Part shown: positions 1 to 8,574 of the stretch, one piece after another
How the letters are laid out: each line of letters begins with the position of its first letter
Numbering within the stretch: the stretch's first letter is position 1
Assembly: GCA_032622095.1 (NCBI GenBank)
Contig: CP136069.1
Span: 38,354,194-38,418,193 of the forward strand
Origin: Siphonodentalium dalli
Taxonomy: Eukaryota > Mollusca > Scaphopoda > Gadilida > Siphonodentaliidae
DNA length: 64,000 bases
Direction: 5' to 3'
Made by a program: the position numbers and the translations under genes
Notes under the pieces: generated by a model
What the model saw: the letters and a program-made list of their open reading frames with translations, nothing else
Databases searched by the model: none
What the model was told of the DNA's origin: nothing

Positions 1-666
1 TAAATTCGTCCACGTATATAATACTCCAGAATCATAAAGTTTACATCCGCGGTTTCTGCCACATTATCATTGTCAAAATTGTCAAAATTCCTCCCTTCAC
101 CATTTACTAATAACAATACGTATATCTCGGCACAAAGTACAATATTCTTCCTTAATATACTCTTTTTTCAACCTCGATGTCCCCAAAATTTCAAATGCAC
201 ACACACTTTCTAGATGCACGAACTAAAACACCGCACTTCGTGTCGCCTCTCGTCATATGTATACGTAATCCAATACGCATAAAGAGCGCTCGTTCAACGA
301 TAATTCTCTCGCACCTTCGCGTAGTATATGTGTTACCTTTGCTGATGCAATGAAAGGACGTTCAATGTATATTATATTGCGTGAAAAATATATTGACTAT
401 CACATTGATTATTAACTATATTATGAACATCGCTCTTTTACGATTCCCATGTATTTGAGGGCGGCGACCTGTGATATTATATAGTTCGTATGTGACTGTT
501 TCTGTTTGAAAATATCTTTCGGACAGGCATGTACGATATTTCGTCATTGCTGTGTGTGTTCGGGAGGGTTTATGTGGACACGCATGCCCATGTTCAGATC
601 ACATATATGCATGGCCGTCATACTAGCGTCTGATAAGTCTTGAACCAGCCAGACGATACAATATAT
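1..666. other. Unassigned A+T-rich DNA
   Basis: No ORF of substance, no recognisable repeat family and no RNA gene were seen here. The stretch is A+T-rich with scattered ATAT runs. A minus-strand ORF that reaches into 544-666 is mostly a product of the hairpin that follows and is not accepted as a gene. Confidence 0.6.
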
Positions 667-824
667 ACACAGAACGACACGATGTGTAAATGGGTTTGTC
701 GATACGGCACGAGTGCTGTCGCGGAAGGATAGAACGAGAGGCGCTTGCGCCTCGAGTTTTATCCTTTCGCAACAGCACGAGTGCCGTGTCGACAAACCCA
801 TTTACACAACGTGTAGTTCTGTGT
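667..824. repeat. Near-perfect 158-bp hairpin (fold-back 1)
   Basis: The sequence folds on itself around a TT at 745-746, with arms of about 78 bp. The ends read ACACAGAAC and GTTCTGTGT and only a few mismatches are visible. Because of the symmetry both strands encode almost the same peptide of about 45 residues containing RHxCCxxRI and TNPFT; this is a by-product of the palindrome, not evidence of a gene. No convincing target-site duplication was found at the edges. It could be a palindromic MITE, or the template of a long hairpin RNA. Confidence 0.9.
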
Positions 825-1120
825 TTATTACACGCTTCGAGTCCTAGAATCCGTGCATTAAAAATACAAGATTAGAAGGTTTATTTAGGCTCATACAGGG
901 CGTGTTTGTCATGTGTGATGATTCTTTTATTTAAATAGTTCCAGTTTCATGGTTGAGTCGAACGTCATTTTACGTCAACGAGATGGGTATGGAACGTACG
1001 TTCCATACGGATTTGTAAATATGGAACAGCAATAACACTGTACTTCTAGGAACAAGCGTGAAATAAATGTGTATCCGATCATATGAATAGGTTTCATTGC
1101 CGCGTTAATGTCTACTCGAG
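825..1120. other. Spacer with a 22-bp perfect palindrome
   Basis: No gene was seen. The only notable element is a perfect 22-bp palindrome at 987-1008 centred on GTAC (GTATGGAACGT and its complement). The rest is ordinary A+T-rich DNA. Confidence 0.6.
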
Positions 1121-1174
1121 TGGAATTATATAACACTAGCAGGTTAGCCCGCCACTGGCGGCAATCGTCAGAAA

Positions 1175-1456
1175 CATGACAATTTTTAATATTTTTAATT
1201 AATGTTTTTAATTAATTTTTTTTAATTAATTATTTAATTGAATTTTTTGTTTTTCAATGAGTTAATTGTGCCTTTTTAATTTTTTAATTGAATTTTATTT
1301 TTTAATTTTACCCGATTTTTTTTTTCAATGAGTTAATTGTGCCTTTGAATTTACTAGCTTTAAAAAAAAAAAATTTATACATTTTTTAATTTAATTTTAT
1401 GTTTTTCAATGAGTTAATGGTGCCTTTTTAATTTTGTAATTATTTTTTTTTTCAAT
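1175..1456. repeat. AT-rich block with repeated TTTTTCAATGAGTTAAT motif
   Basis: A low-complexity T/A stretch in which TTTTTCAATGAGTTAAT followed by TGCC-like bases recurs near 1250, 1321 and 1402, giving an irregular period of about 70-80 bp. This looks like a degenerate tandem repeat inside module A. No coding potential. Confidence 0.7.
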
Positions 1457-2184
1457 TTGACCCGATTTGACCTTGAATTGATCTTTTTCAAGGTCAAGGT
1501 CAGGTCGGGGTCACAATTTAACCCGCCCATGACACTTTCCGTAGGTAGCAAGTTTGAGCTCAATCGGTTCGAGTCTATAAAGGACACACACATATATATC
1601 ATTTGTAGGTACCCGTTTCAAGGTGAAGATCACCTTGGGCGGAAAAACTGACCCGATCCCCGTTCCTATGAAGCCCTGAGTACGTAGGAATCACACAACA
1701 CGCTCATGTCTGGATACCGACGCTGACGCCCGTATACAGACGTAATAATCACATTACCACACGGCACAATCGTTTCGACGAGTCTACGACCAATTCCACG
1801 ATTCTGCGACTTGACAATCACGGTGCTACGGCAGTTTAACGATTCTGCGACCAGTCTAATGCGATAAACACGAAAACAACATTGAGAAATGAATAATTCC
1901 AGAAATATGGACAGGAATGTACCATATATTATATTTCTATTAGGTACGGCGATCTTCGATTCGATAATCTGTAAAGAGTTCATCACTAGATGGTTAGCAC
2001 AACAATACATACTCTTTGACATAAATAGACCGGTTGTTTTGGTTTTACTGTGTAAAATTCGTCTTGAGAGTTGAGAAAATATATATAACGTCCTATAAAA
2101 TTGAGTGGAAACCAAATAATATGATCGTACGTGACACGTAACGGGGCAACCTCACGCGGTGCTTCGTCGGATCTAGTTATGCGA

Positions 2185-2460
2185 AATTTGACCAGATTTG
2201 ACCTTGAATTTACCGTTTTGAATGTCAATGTCAGGTCGGGGTTACGAGTTAAGCCGTCCAAAACACTGCCCGGACAAAAGTATCCCTAGCTATCGAATAT
2301 CGTCGAAATCCGCCACTATTACCCGATTTGATCTTGAATCGACCATTTTGAAGATCAAGCATCACACTTTGACCCGTCCAAAACACTTCCCGGACAAACG
2401 TACACTTAGGTATCAAGTTTCGTCGAAATCCGTCCGGAAGTTTTCCCGGCCATCATAGCT
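2185..2460. repeat. Two diverged copies of a repeat of about 130 bp, AGGTCA-type
   Basis: Two similar segments follow one another. Each contains a TTTGACCTTGAAT or TTTGATCTTGAAT start, a GTCCAAAACACT phrase, CCCGGACAAA, and a TCGTCGAAATCCG end. The first half of the unit also occurs at 1457-1530. A plus-strand frame of 78 codons over this block simply reads through both repeats and is not accepted as a gene. Confidence 0.7.
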
Positions 2461-2504
2461 AACAGACAAAAGTCACGAACTATACATTAGGTTTTAGCCG
2501 GGTA

Positions 2505-2770
2505 CCTGTCTGACGGGCATGTGGGTGAGACGAAATTTGTTGGCATCCCCATCTACACCAACACCCCCAAAAAATGGTGGAAATCGGCCCAGTGGATACC
2601 CAGATACAGTTCAATGTCATTTAAAATCTCAAGTTCACGCCGCACGGGCATCCGGGTGTGACGAAATTGCTCAGCGCCTGAAACTACCACCACATACCAA
2701 ATTTGGTGAAAATCGGCTCAGCGGAGAACTTGAGTTCAAGGTCATTTGAAGGTCAAGGTCAAGATATACC
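2505..2770. repeat. Two copies of a repeat of about 130 bp
   Basis: ACGGGCAT followed by GTGACGAAAT-like sequence recurs at about 2511 and 2645. Both copies carry a TGGTGGAAATCGGC or TGGTGAAAATCGGC phrase. The end runs into AAGGTCATTTGAAGGTCAAGG. The shape resembles 3' tails of invertebrate retroelements, recalled rather than checked. Confidence 0.6.
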
Positions 2771-2779
2771 CATGTTAGT

Positions 2780-2915
2780 CCTCAGGTCAAACTACATACC
2801 CGTACCAAGTTTCGTCAAAATCGGTTAGCCGTTTCCGATTCCATCGCGGAAACACACACACACATACATACACACACGCACAGACCACAAACTTTCCTCA
2901 AATATATAATAGATT
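2780..2915. repeat. Retroelement-like tail with CA-rich microsatellite
   Basis: A phrase ACCAAGTTTCGTCAAAATCG is followed by GCCGTTTCCGATTCC and then an ACAC/ATAC microsatellite. A short tract of this kind is typical of 3' ends of several invertebrate non-LTR families. Unit 3 has a slightly longer microsatellite here. Confidence 0.5.
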
Positions 2916-3804
2916 CTTTATGGAGGTCAAGTTTAAATTGATATCGTACTCCCATGTTTCTGTTCGTCAGATACAGACTCGAGTATGTAGGAGCCTCGAT
3001 ACCGGTATATTTCTAAAGGATAGCTATAAAAGGCCTCTGAATATTGACATGAGCGCGTACATCGCAACACATATCTAGCAAAATGGCCCTTTAAGTGAGA
3101 TGTCTTTCAACAGAGGTCAAGGTCGTTTTATGGTCAAGGTCAAGGTCATATAAGCCCCCCACATCAACTTGACAACAAATTTGGTTGAGGCTTAATTCCA
3201 ATTTGCCCAACGAAGGCGACCCATGTTATGATGGACATATAATTTGACTTCCTCGCTGCCACCACTGCTCACAAATGATTTCAAATAATAAGCCGCGTTC
3301 CGATGTTGAGTGTGAATACCTGGCAGCCAGCCAATACTATTCGCGCGACATACAACCGTGAAAAAATCCCCCTTGTTAGGGTAGATTGGTTCAATCATTT
3401 ATCTCGAAGGAATTGATAAGCCGCTGATATGTCTGTGAGGCCAAATCGTTGCGAGACGGGAACTTATTGAATATGTTGTCCGCCTATTAGGGGGATTTTT
3501 CGCTAAGCAATTTGTCCGGAGGAAAATTACACGCAGCTAAGGCGGGATCGTTATTACAAAACACCATAAGTAAACATCGGCGCAACACACGATGTCGTGC
3601 TATACATTGTTGGAAAGGGTACATCCTTGGCTATTCAACTGTGGTAATTTGATTCTGAAGCAGGCACGTTTGCTTGTGCTATTTTCGCATATATCTTTTG
3701 CGAAAACGGTTATAAATGCAACCAAGTCTAGTATACTGATGTGAAATCAGTGTTTCCTGCGGAGACCAATTTTTTTCTGGATTCTAGCCCACAACACCAA
3801 ATGA

Positions 3805-3840
3805 CGCAAATGACGTCATGGACCATGTCATGACGTCTTC
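3805..3840. repeat. Inverted pair of TGACGTCA-like sites
   Basis: ATGACGTCATG and CATGACGTC lie in opposite orientation a few bases apart and form an imperfect palindrome. TGACGTCA is the CREB/ATF palindrome. There is no gene nearby to regulate, so function is not claimed. Confidence 0.5.
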
Positions 3841-4702
3841 GCTGATTTTATTCAGCTAACCAACGAAATTGGTCAAACGAAACTAATCTATAGGCCAAAA
3901 TCATATAGGAATTGTTCAGAAAAACTAAAGTTGTTAATTTTATAACCATCCCGTTGGTCCACTTCCGATTCTGTGTCACCGTTTCTTTTTGGGATATTAT
4001 TGTTCCCATGATTCTATGCGAAAGCGAAGCGGAAGTCACGTGATTTTTAACCCATTTTTCTTGTCCGGATTTTCATCGCGTCGAAATGCTGTTTCATGGT
4101 ATTGTAAAAATTAATGACGTCATTCACGCCTAAACTTGAAAAGCAACAACTAGTCAGGAGGCTGGTCAGAGAAAATGTTGCCAGAACAATATTTGCTAAA
4201 CATTTTTAGTACCATATGCCAACAATGTTAATAATGTGCTATGGGATACCCCGATAATTAAAATCATTGTTGGCAATTTTCTAGTTACCTCTGTCAAGGT
4301 CAAAGGTCAAGGTCAAATTAGATATGCCAAATTTGCATAAATTGGACTATGCGGCGCGTTGTGGTTGCTAATAACATAGCCATACGTCTTTGGGTGATTT
4401 TTCACAACAAATGTTCACCTCAGTTCTGTGATTGATGTCCATATTTGCGGGGGTATTTTCGCACTCAATTGACAACGGTCTTTAACTATCAAAGCGATTA
4501 ACCCCGCAGTGCCGATGGCGGTGATTTTGGTGATTGGGAGTGGAGAATGAGTGCTCAGAGCTCGTCCAAAACGCGACAACGACGCGTCCCGTGGTTTTTT
4601 ACCCTTAGATGGGAAGTTTGGTCTCGATCGGTGCAGCCGTTTTCGATTCTATAAAGGATATACACACATATATATATACGTAGTTCTCAAATTATATAGG
4701 AG

Positions 4703-4873
4703 ACTAGCAGGTTAGCCCGCCACTGGCGGCATTCGTCCCATGGCTTTGTTCGAAAAAGCAATTGGAACAGGTTCCGATACACTTGTGCTGCATTTGCAGC
4801 CGACATTGCCGTGGGGATGCCCGTTCCTACACGCGTTTTCGATTCTATGAAGTACCCACATATATACACACAT

Positions 4874-4960
<87 letters not shown>

Positions 4961-4984
4961 CGGAAGTCTCAAATTATATAGTAG
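4703..4984. mobile_element. Module B of the composite island
   Basis: About 280 bp. It starts with the same ACTAGCAGGTTAGCCCGCC as module A and ends with an AGTCTCAAATTATATAGT tail after two AT tracts (4887-4923 and 4938-4961). The piece before the microsatellite ends in TTTTCGATTCTATGAAG, parallel to the end of module A. The small size and shared head and tail suggest a short non-autonomous relative of the same family. The AT tracts vary between array units and are shortest in unit 4. Confidence 0.55.
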
Positions 4985-5527
4985 ACTAGCCGATGAGCCC
5001 GACGTTGTCCGGGCTATTCAAAAACCAAATTTCAAGTCGATAGCTCTACCCGTTTCCGAGATCTGGTCTGCGCATGCGCGAAGCTGTCGTCGCACGGGCT
5101 CGGCGACCCGATATAATTCGTATCCGGGGCAAGATACATTCAAATACCAAATTTCAAGTCGACAGCTCCATCCGTTTCCGAGATCTGGTCTGCGCATGCG
5201 CTAAGCTGGCGTCGCACGGGCTCGGCGACCCGATCAAATTCGTATCCGGGGCAAGATACATTCACATAGCAAATTTCAAGTCGATAGCTCCATCCGTTTC
5301 CGAGATCTCGTCTGCGCATGCGTGAAGCGGGCGCCGCACGGGCTCGACAATACGACAACGTCCACCGCCTGGTCAAACTACACACACGTACCAAGTTTCG
5401 TCCCGATCGGTCGAGAATCGTAGATTTGTATTAATGACATACATACAGACAGACAGACATACAGACAGACAGAGGTCTTCAACATATATATCAGATATAT
5501 ACGTAGTTCTCAAAATATATAGTAGTT
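4985..5527. mobile_element. Module C of the composite island
   Basis: It starts ACTAGCCGATGAGCCCGACG, where GCCCGAC-gtt-GTCCGGGC forms a hairpin like the head of modules A and B. It contains three 122-bp tandem copies and a CATACAGACAGACAG microsatellite, and it closes with ACGTAGTTCTCAAAATATATAG. The following bases are the right copy of the 10-bp direct repeat. Confidence 0.55.
5024..5390. repeat. 122-bp tandem repeat, three copies
   Basis: AAATTTCAAGTCGA starts at about 5026, 5148 and 5270, a regular 122-bp period. Each copy carries CCGTTTCCGAGATCT, TCTGCGCATGCG and GCACGGGCTCG. The third copy is truncated and diverges after about 5345. Frames of 83-84 codons on both strands arise from the repeat and are not genes. 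Confidence 0.9.
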
Positions 5528-5544
5528 TGGAATTATAATTCCAA
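5527..5544. repeat. 18-bp perfect palindrome
   Basis: TTGGAATTATAATTCCAA is its own reverse complement. It overlaps the right copy of the 10-bp direct repeat that brackets the composite island. Confidence 0.8.
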
Positions 5545-5903
5545 GAATAAATTTGCAGAACGAGCTATCACGATTCAAACTTTACTTTTTGGAGATCCAA
5601 GCTTATCAAATTCCAATAATGAAGAAATTTATTTTCAAGCCTGTCCAAAACTTTATACAAGAGACACATCCCAGGATAAGAGCATACGGATTTTAATAGC
5701 AGATGACTATTGGGGGGGGGGGGGTATACAATAGCAATAATAATTCTGAGTATACATGTACAGGTGACAACTGCAGTCGAAAACACCTCATGAACTTAGC
5801 CACTGCATTTTTACCTTGAAGATGAACAGTATATTTCATCACAACCAGATAGATACTGTCGATTCGTATAATTTTGAACAAGTTGGAAGAGACCAGCAGC
5901 AGC

Positions 5904-5949
<46 letters not shown>

Positions 5950-6384
5950 TATACCATTCATACACGTATAAATACCATATATAATTGTTTAATGCCATGT
6001 CCATTTTTTTTCACTTGACTGTTTGGTGAACGGGAGAGAAGTCAAACTGTCTAGTTTGGCATACTAAACACCACGGCTGGAACGCCGCATAAATATCGCT
6101 ATCAGTTAACCCTGTTTTTATCCTGAATTATTGTTCGTCTTGGCATGTTTGTTTAAACAAGATTTCTCTCACGACTCAAGCGCCGTAACTCTATCTCTAA
6201 TTGGTTCGCGCGAGATATTGGTCAGAAATTTTAATACGAAAGGGAATGGTTTGTCTGTGTCAAGCAAGCATAATGACCATAGTTGTACGGGTCCGGTGGT
6301 GGTGGAGGGGTGGGCGGTGGTGGGCTCGTTCGGTTCTGAGTTTGTTGCTGCCTGATTTTGAACAGTTGTCACGCGAAGTGACAC
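5545..6384. other. Unassigned DNA with poly-G and (CAA)n tracts
   Basis: No gene is supported. It holds a poly-G run at 5712-5724 and a CAG/CAA tract at 5895-5949. The leucine-rich minus-strand frame of about 100 codons is the reverse reading of the CAA tract. A G-rich GGTGGTGG stretch lies near 6295-6325. Confidence 0.6.
5895..5949. repeat. (CAG)/(CAA)n microsatellite
   Basis: Three CAG units followed by a long CAA run. The number of CAA units differs between array units: unit 2 has one fewer than unit 1. Useful as a copy marker. Confidence 0.95.
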
Positions 6385-7085
6385 TGGTAACATAATTCGA
6401 CATTCTGCAAGCTGCATCTACATGTATATACAGAGGATAGCTTCTTAGTTCTGCACGGACAGCATTATTTGATGAATATTTTCCAGCACCTAATAAACGT
6501 TTGCAACATTTAATATGAACTGACTCACACGTTAGGCGATCGTGATTTTTAGATGTTATTTCGACACCCCACAGTTCACTGCCATATATATATAGGATTA
6601 TTGGTTTGATCCGTTTATGGAACAGTTTGAGTGGCGTTAACAGGGGGGGGGGGGTGATGTATGGTTACACGCATCGAATAGTGATTGCATCGCTTTTAGC
6701 CCTTTTGCACTTAAGTTTGTGATAGCTTTGTGAACTTGTCATTACTAGAAAAGGTTATTCCAAGGTAAGTATATATTCCCTGATATTTTCGAGTTTGGTC
6801 TCAGATATATGAAAGGATGGAATTATTGTTGTTTGTCTCGCCCGAAAAATCATGCAATTAGTTTTTTCCGTGTTAAGTTCATTCGCATCAGTGTACATTT
6901 TCAGATGGTTTAGACAGTTTTGGAGTCTCGTTGAACTATCAGACAATACAACGAGGTCGTCAGCGAAAGGAATGTGATTGCATTGACTACCCCCGGTCGT
7001 CACTGGATCACATGCACGATTCGTCAAAGATATTCCTAATGTCATCGATGAATATTTTGAATAAATTCGGTGATAATATATGTAT
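6385..7085 (-). pseudogene. Broken LINE reverse transcriptase (CR1/L2-like)
   Basis: Read on the minus strand from about 7085 down, one frame gives ILSPNLFKIFIDDI, typical of the region before the catalytic site. After a frameshift a second frame gives CDPVTTGGSQ and FADDLVVLS, the reverse-transcriptase catalytic box (F/Y-ADD), followed by LQNCLNHL. Another shift is needed for a YLGITF phrase, another for AITNLSAKGLKAMQSLFDAC, and another near a poly-C run before RIKPIILY and GSELWG, the post-polymerase segment of these elements. A KCCKRLLGAG and ELRSYPLY phrase follows. The endonuclease and most of the polymerase are absent. It is a 5'-truncated dead copy; the clade call is from motif memory. 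Confidence 0.85.
6643..6654. repeat. Poly-G run inside the LINE fragment
   Basis: A run of about 12 G interrupts the minus-strand LINE reading frame (poly-C in the sense direction). Its length differs slightly between units. Confidence 0.9.
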
Positions 7086-7333
7086 GAGGTGGTGAGGTTG
7101 AAAAGGACATTTCAGATGTCGATGTGGTGCGGTGGTGGATTACATGGAATTACCTGGTTACTCCTAAAAGGAGGTTGCTCATATGTGGGCGTAAAGAAGA
7201 ACAAGTAAGTAAGATATTCACAGTGTGACAGGAAGTGGAACCTGGGTGAACATTAATTTGCAAGTATGTATCACTGGTTAACCTTTTTACGGCGGGAGCC
7301 AAGCTGGTGCAGCATTAGCGATCCTGTGTCATT
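7086..7333. other. Spacer with a possible splice donor
   Basis: No ORF or repeat family is recognised. CAAGTAAGTAAG at 7203-7214 resembles a splice donor (GT at 7205), with no matching acceptor identified. The piece GGTTAACCTTTTTACGGCGG near 7277 and the bases after it resemble a segment near 16396-16435, suggesting a dispersed short repeat. Confidence 0.4.
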
Positions 7334-7342
7334 ATATATATT

Positions 7343-7606
7343 CAACCTTCCATGGCTGGAGCTTACTGGAATTTTGCCCAAACTATGTGCCAAATCCATT
7401 CGTTTATTTATGACAGTCTTCCGTAGGGAGCCTCGCGTATACAGCAGAATGCACTGGCTTACAATGTCCAGATAAATATTGTTATAGGCCAATATGTATT
7501 CTTTTATGCGAGGCTCCCTATGGGAGACTCGCGTATATCAACGAATGCCTTTGGCACAGCTAGATTTTGCGCAAAATCCCAGTAAGCGGCAGTCATGGAA
7601 GGGTTA
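7343..7606. mobile_element. Imperfect fold-back element (fold-back 2)
   Basis: Left arm about 7343-7443, right arm about 7506-7606. AACCTTCCATG at the left pairs with CATGGAAGGGTT at the right. Internal blocks such as GCTTACTGG/CCAGTAAGC and GGGAGCCTCGCGTATA with TATGCGAGGCTCCC also pair, so the whole folds into a long imperfect stem. It is flanked by ATATATATT at 7334-7342 and 7607-7615, a possible 9-bp target-site duplication but low in complexity. A TTAA at the right edge is a second reading (piggyBac-like ends); the left edge is TTCA, so this is unproven. Confidence 0.7.
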
Positions 7607-7615
7607 ATATATATT

Positions 7616-8284
7616 GTTTTGCAGAACGTGCTATTTCAGAAATACCGGTATATATGGTGTTGACTTTCATTAACAAGACCAGGGGCGCCGGAGGATAGGG
7701 TGCAGGTGGGGGGGGGGGGGTACAGATATGAAACGAAACATTGCAATTTTGCCATTGCTGATACATTTATATTTGACAAGAATCGTTATTTTATAATTTT
7801 ATTGAAGATAGCATTTAAACTCAACTTTGATTATATCGGCTTTTTAAATATAGTTAGGCAGCACCACGCAGGCTCCTTAGTGAATTTGGTTTTCAGTATA
7901 AATGCGATATTGACCTTAAAATGCGGCATCAATTCGTCAATTCTAAAACAATCTCTAATTTCAAACTATCGATTTGAACTAAATAATCATTATCCTTTGT
8001 AACAAATGTATGGTTTAGTATTATAACAAACATGGCCACATTCACAATATGAAAGATAACACATCCTAATTATGTAAAAACAAATAGATGATTTTATTTA
8101 GTAAAACCACTTTGTCACATAATTAGAACATATCGCTCACATTGTGAGGTTGGTCAGGTGTTGCGAGAGTACGAAATCATACATTCGTTATGGAGGACAA
8201 TGATTTTTAGAGAGAGAGAGAGAGGGAGAGAGAGAGATAGATAGATATCTTTGTTACCTCCACGTATAGGAGAGATCGATATAC
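7616..8284. other. Unassigned DNA with poly-G and GA tracts
   Basis: It holds a poly-G run at about 7708-7720 and a GA-rich microsatellite at 8209-8248. A 66-codon ORF within a longer frame around 7803-8002 shows no recognisable domain. Nothing else is seen. Confidence 0.5.
8209..8248. repeat. (GA)n microsatellite
   Basis: An AGAGAG tract with a GGGA interruption. Unit 1 ends GATAGATAGATATC while units 2 to 4 read GATAGAGAGATATC, one of the base changes that sets unit 1 apart. Confidence 0.9.
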
Positions 8285-8551
8285 ATGACATATAAATACA
8301 GTTGGATTAAAGTGGGCCCCCCTGGCCAGTGTGGTGGGCCATTATGTACAAGTATGCAGGTTACAAAGACATACACACAGAAGGAGTTTTTCAAACTTTG
8401 TGGAACAACAATGCAACGTTCAAATTGTTCCCATGCGGTAGATTTATTAAATTACTCAAGGTTATTGCCCAAGTTTGGAAATCAGATATTATTGAGACAT
8501 CAGTCATCCCCACCCACTGAAACGAATACCCCAGAAGGTGCTGACGGATGA
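8285..8551 (+). CDS. Unrecognised small ORF, 88 aa
   Basis: It starts at an ATG (8285) and runs 88 codons to a stop 23 nt before a possible splice acceptor. The product starts MTYKYSWIKVGPPGQCGGPL, is polar, has scattered cysteines and no signal peptide or membrane segment. It is identical in all four array units by eye. A second ATG-started frame overlaps it (8344-8520), so at most one is likely to be translated. No family is recognised and no promoter is evident. It may be part of an exon, a relic of an inserted element, or chance. Confidence 0.2.
   Translation: MTYKYSWIKVGPPGQCGGPLCTSMQVTKTYTQKEFFKLCGTTMQRSNCSHAVDLLNYSRLLPKFGNQILLRHQSSPPTETNTPEGADG
8344..8520 (+). CDS. Unrecognised small ORF or exon, 58 aa
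   Basis: An ATG-initiated frame of 58 residues in a different frame from the 88-aa ORF. It contains the phrases TEGVFQTLWNNN and LFPCGRFIKLLKVIAQVWKS, which look more protein-like than random frames here: amphipathic, with aromatic and basic residues in a helix-like spacing. An AG lies at 8358-8359, so it could also be an internal exon fragment. It has no recognised family. It is preserved without change in every unit, but the units are too young for that to test coding selection. Confidence 0.25.
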   Translation: MYKYAGYKDIHTEGVFQTLWNNNATFKLFPCGRFIKLLKVIAQVWKSDIIETSVIPTH

Positions 8552-8574
8552 CATGTCTCACATTTACATTGCAG

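Larger units (their letters stand above)
1135..4702. mobile_element. Module A of the composite island
   Basis: It begins ACTAGCAGGTTAGCCCGCC, where CCGCC-act-GGCGG can form a short hairpin. It ends with a gattctataaagg phrase, a CA/TA microsatellite and a tail ending AATTATATAGG. It holds an AT-rich block, several AGGTCA-rich blocks and three local tandem repeats. The stretches 1650-2170 and 3190-4280 hold no recognisable repeat or gene. A minus-strand frame at 1666-2115 is the longest in the unit (149 codons from a possible start), but it has no recognisable domain. Confidence 0.5.
1131..5527. mobile_element. 4.4-kb composite repeat island with flanking 10-bp direct repeat
   Basis: The island is bracketed by an exact TGGAATTATA at 1121-1130 and 5528-5537, as expected of a target-site duplication around one insertion or a nested set. 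Inside are three modules starting with ACTAGC at 1135, 4703 and 4985. Each module end carries a variant of AGTTCTCAAATTATATAG after an AT- or CA-rich microsatellite. Many short blocks contain AGGTCA and phrases such as ACCAAGTTTCGT followed by AATCGG, which resemble 3' tails of non-LTR or related non-autonomous retroelements of invertebrates. No protein-coding core was found. The family assignment is uncertain. Confidence 0.65.

Noticed and set aside
1666-2115. Longest frame in the unit, 149 codons on the minus strand
   Set aside because: No recognisable domain, no splice context, and it lies inside repeat module A; the overlapping frames on the other strand look equally random.
4687-4989. 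Tyr-Ile and Thr-His repeat ORFs on both strands
   Set aside because: They translate AT and CA dinucleotide tracts of module B; unit 4 loses much of them without other change.
5024-5390. CRISPR-like array
   Set aside because: The repeats are 122 bp, contiguous and without unique spacers, in eukaryotic DNA; there are only three copies.
5074-5394. ORFs of 83-84 codons on both strands
   Set aside because: They come from the 122-bp tandem repeat, whose period is not a multiple of three in any conserved protein sense, and they show no family.
1135-5527. Helitron assignment for the composite modules
   Set aside because: The heads are ACTAGC rather than TC and no CTRR end with a 3' hairpin was found; the flanking 10-bp repeat also argues against Helitron insertion, which makes no target duplication.
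5693-6004. Leucine-rich ORF of about 100 codons on the minus strand
   Set aside because: It is the reverse reading of the CAA tract and changes length with it.
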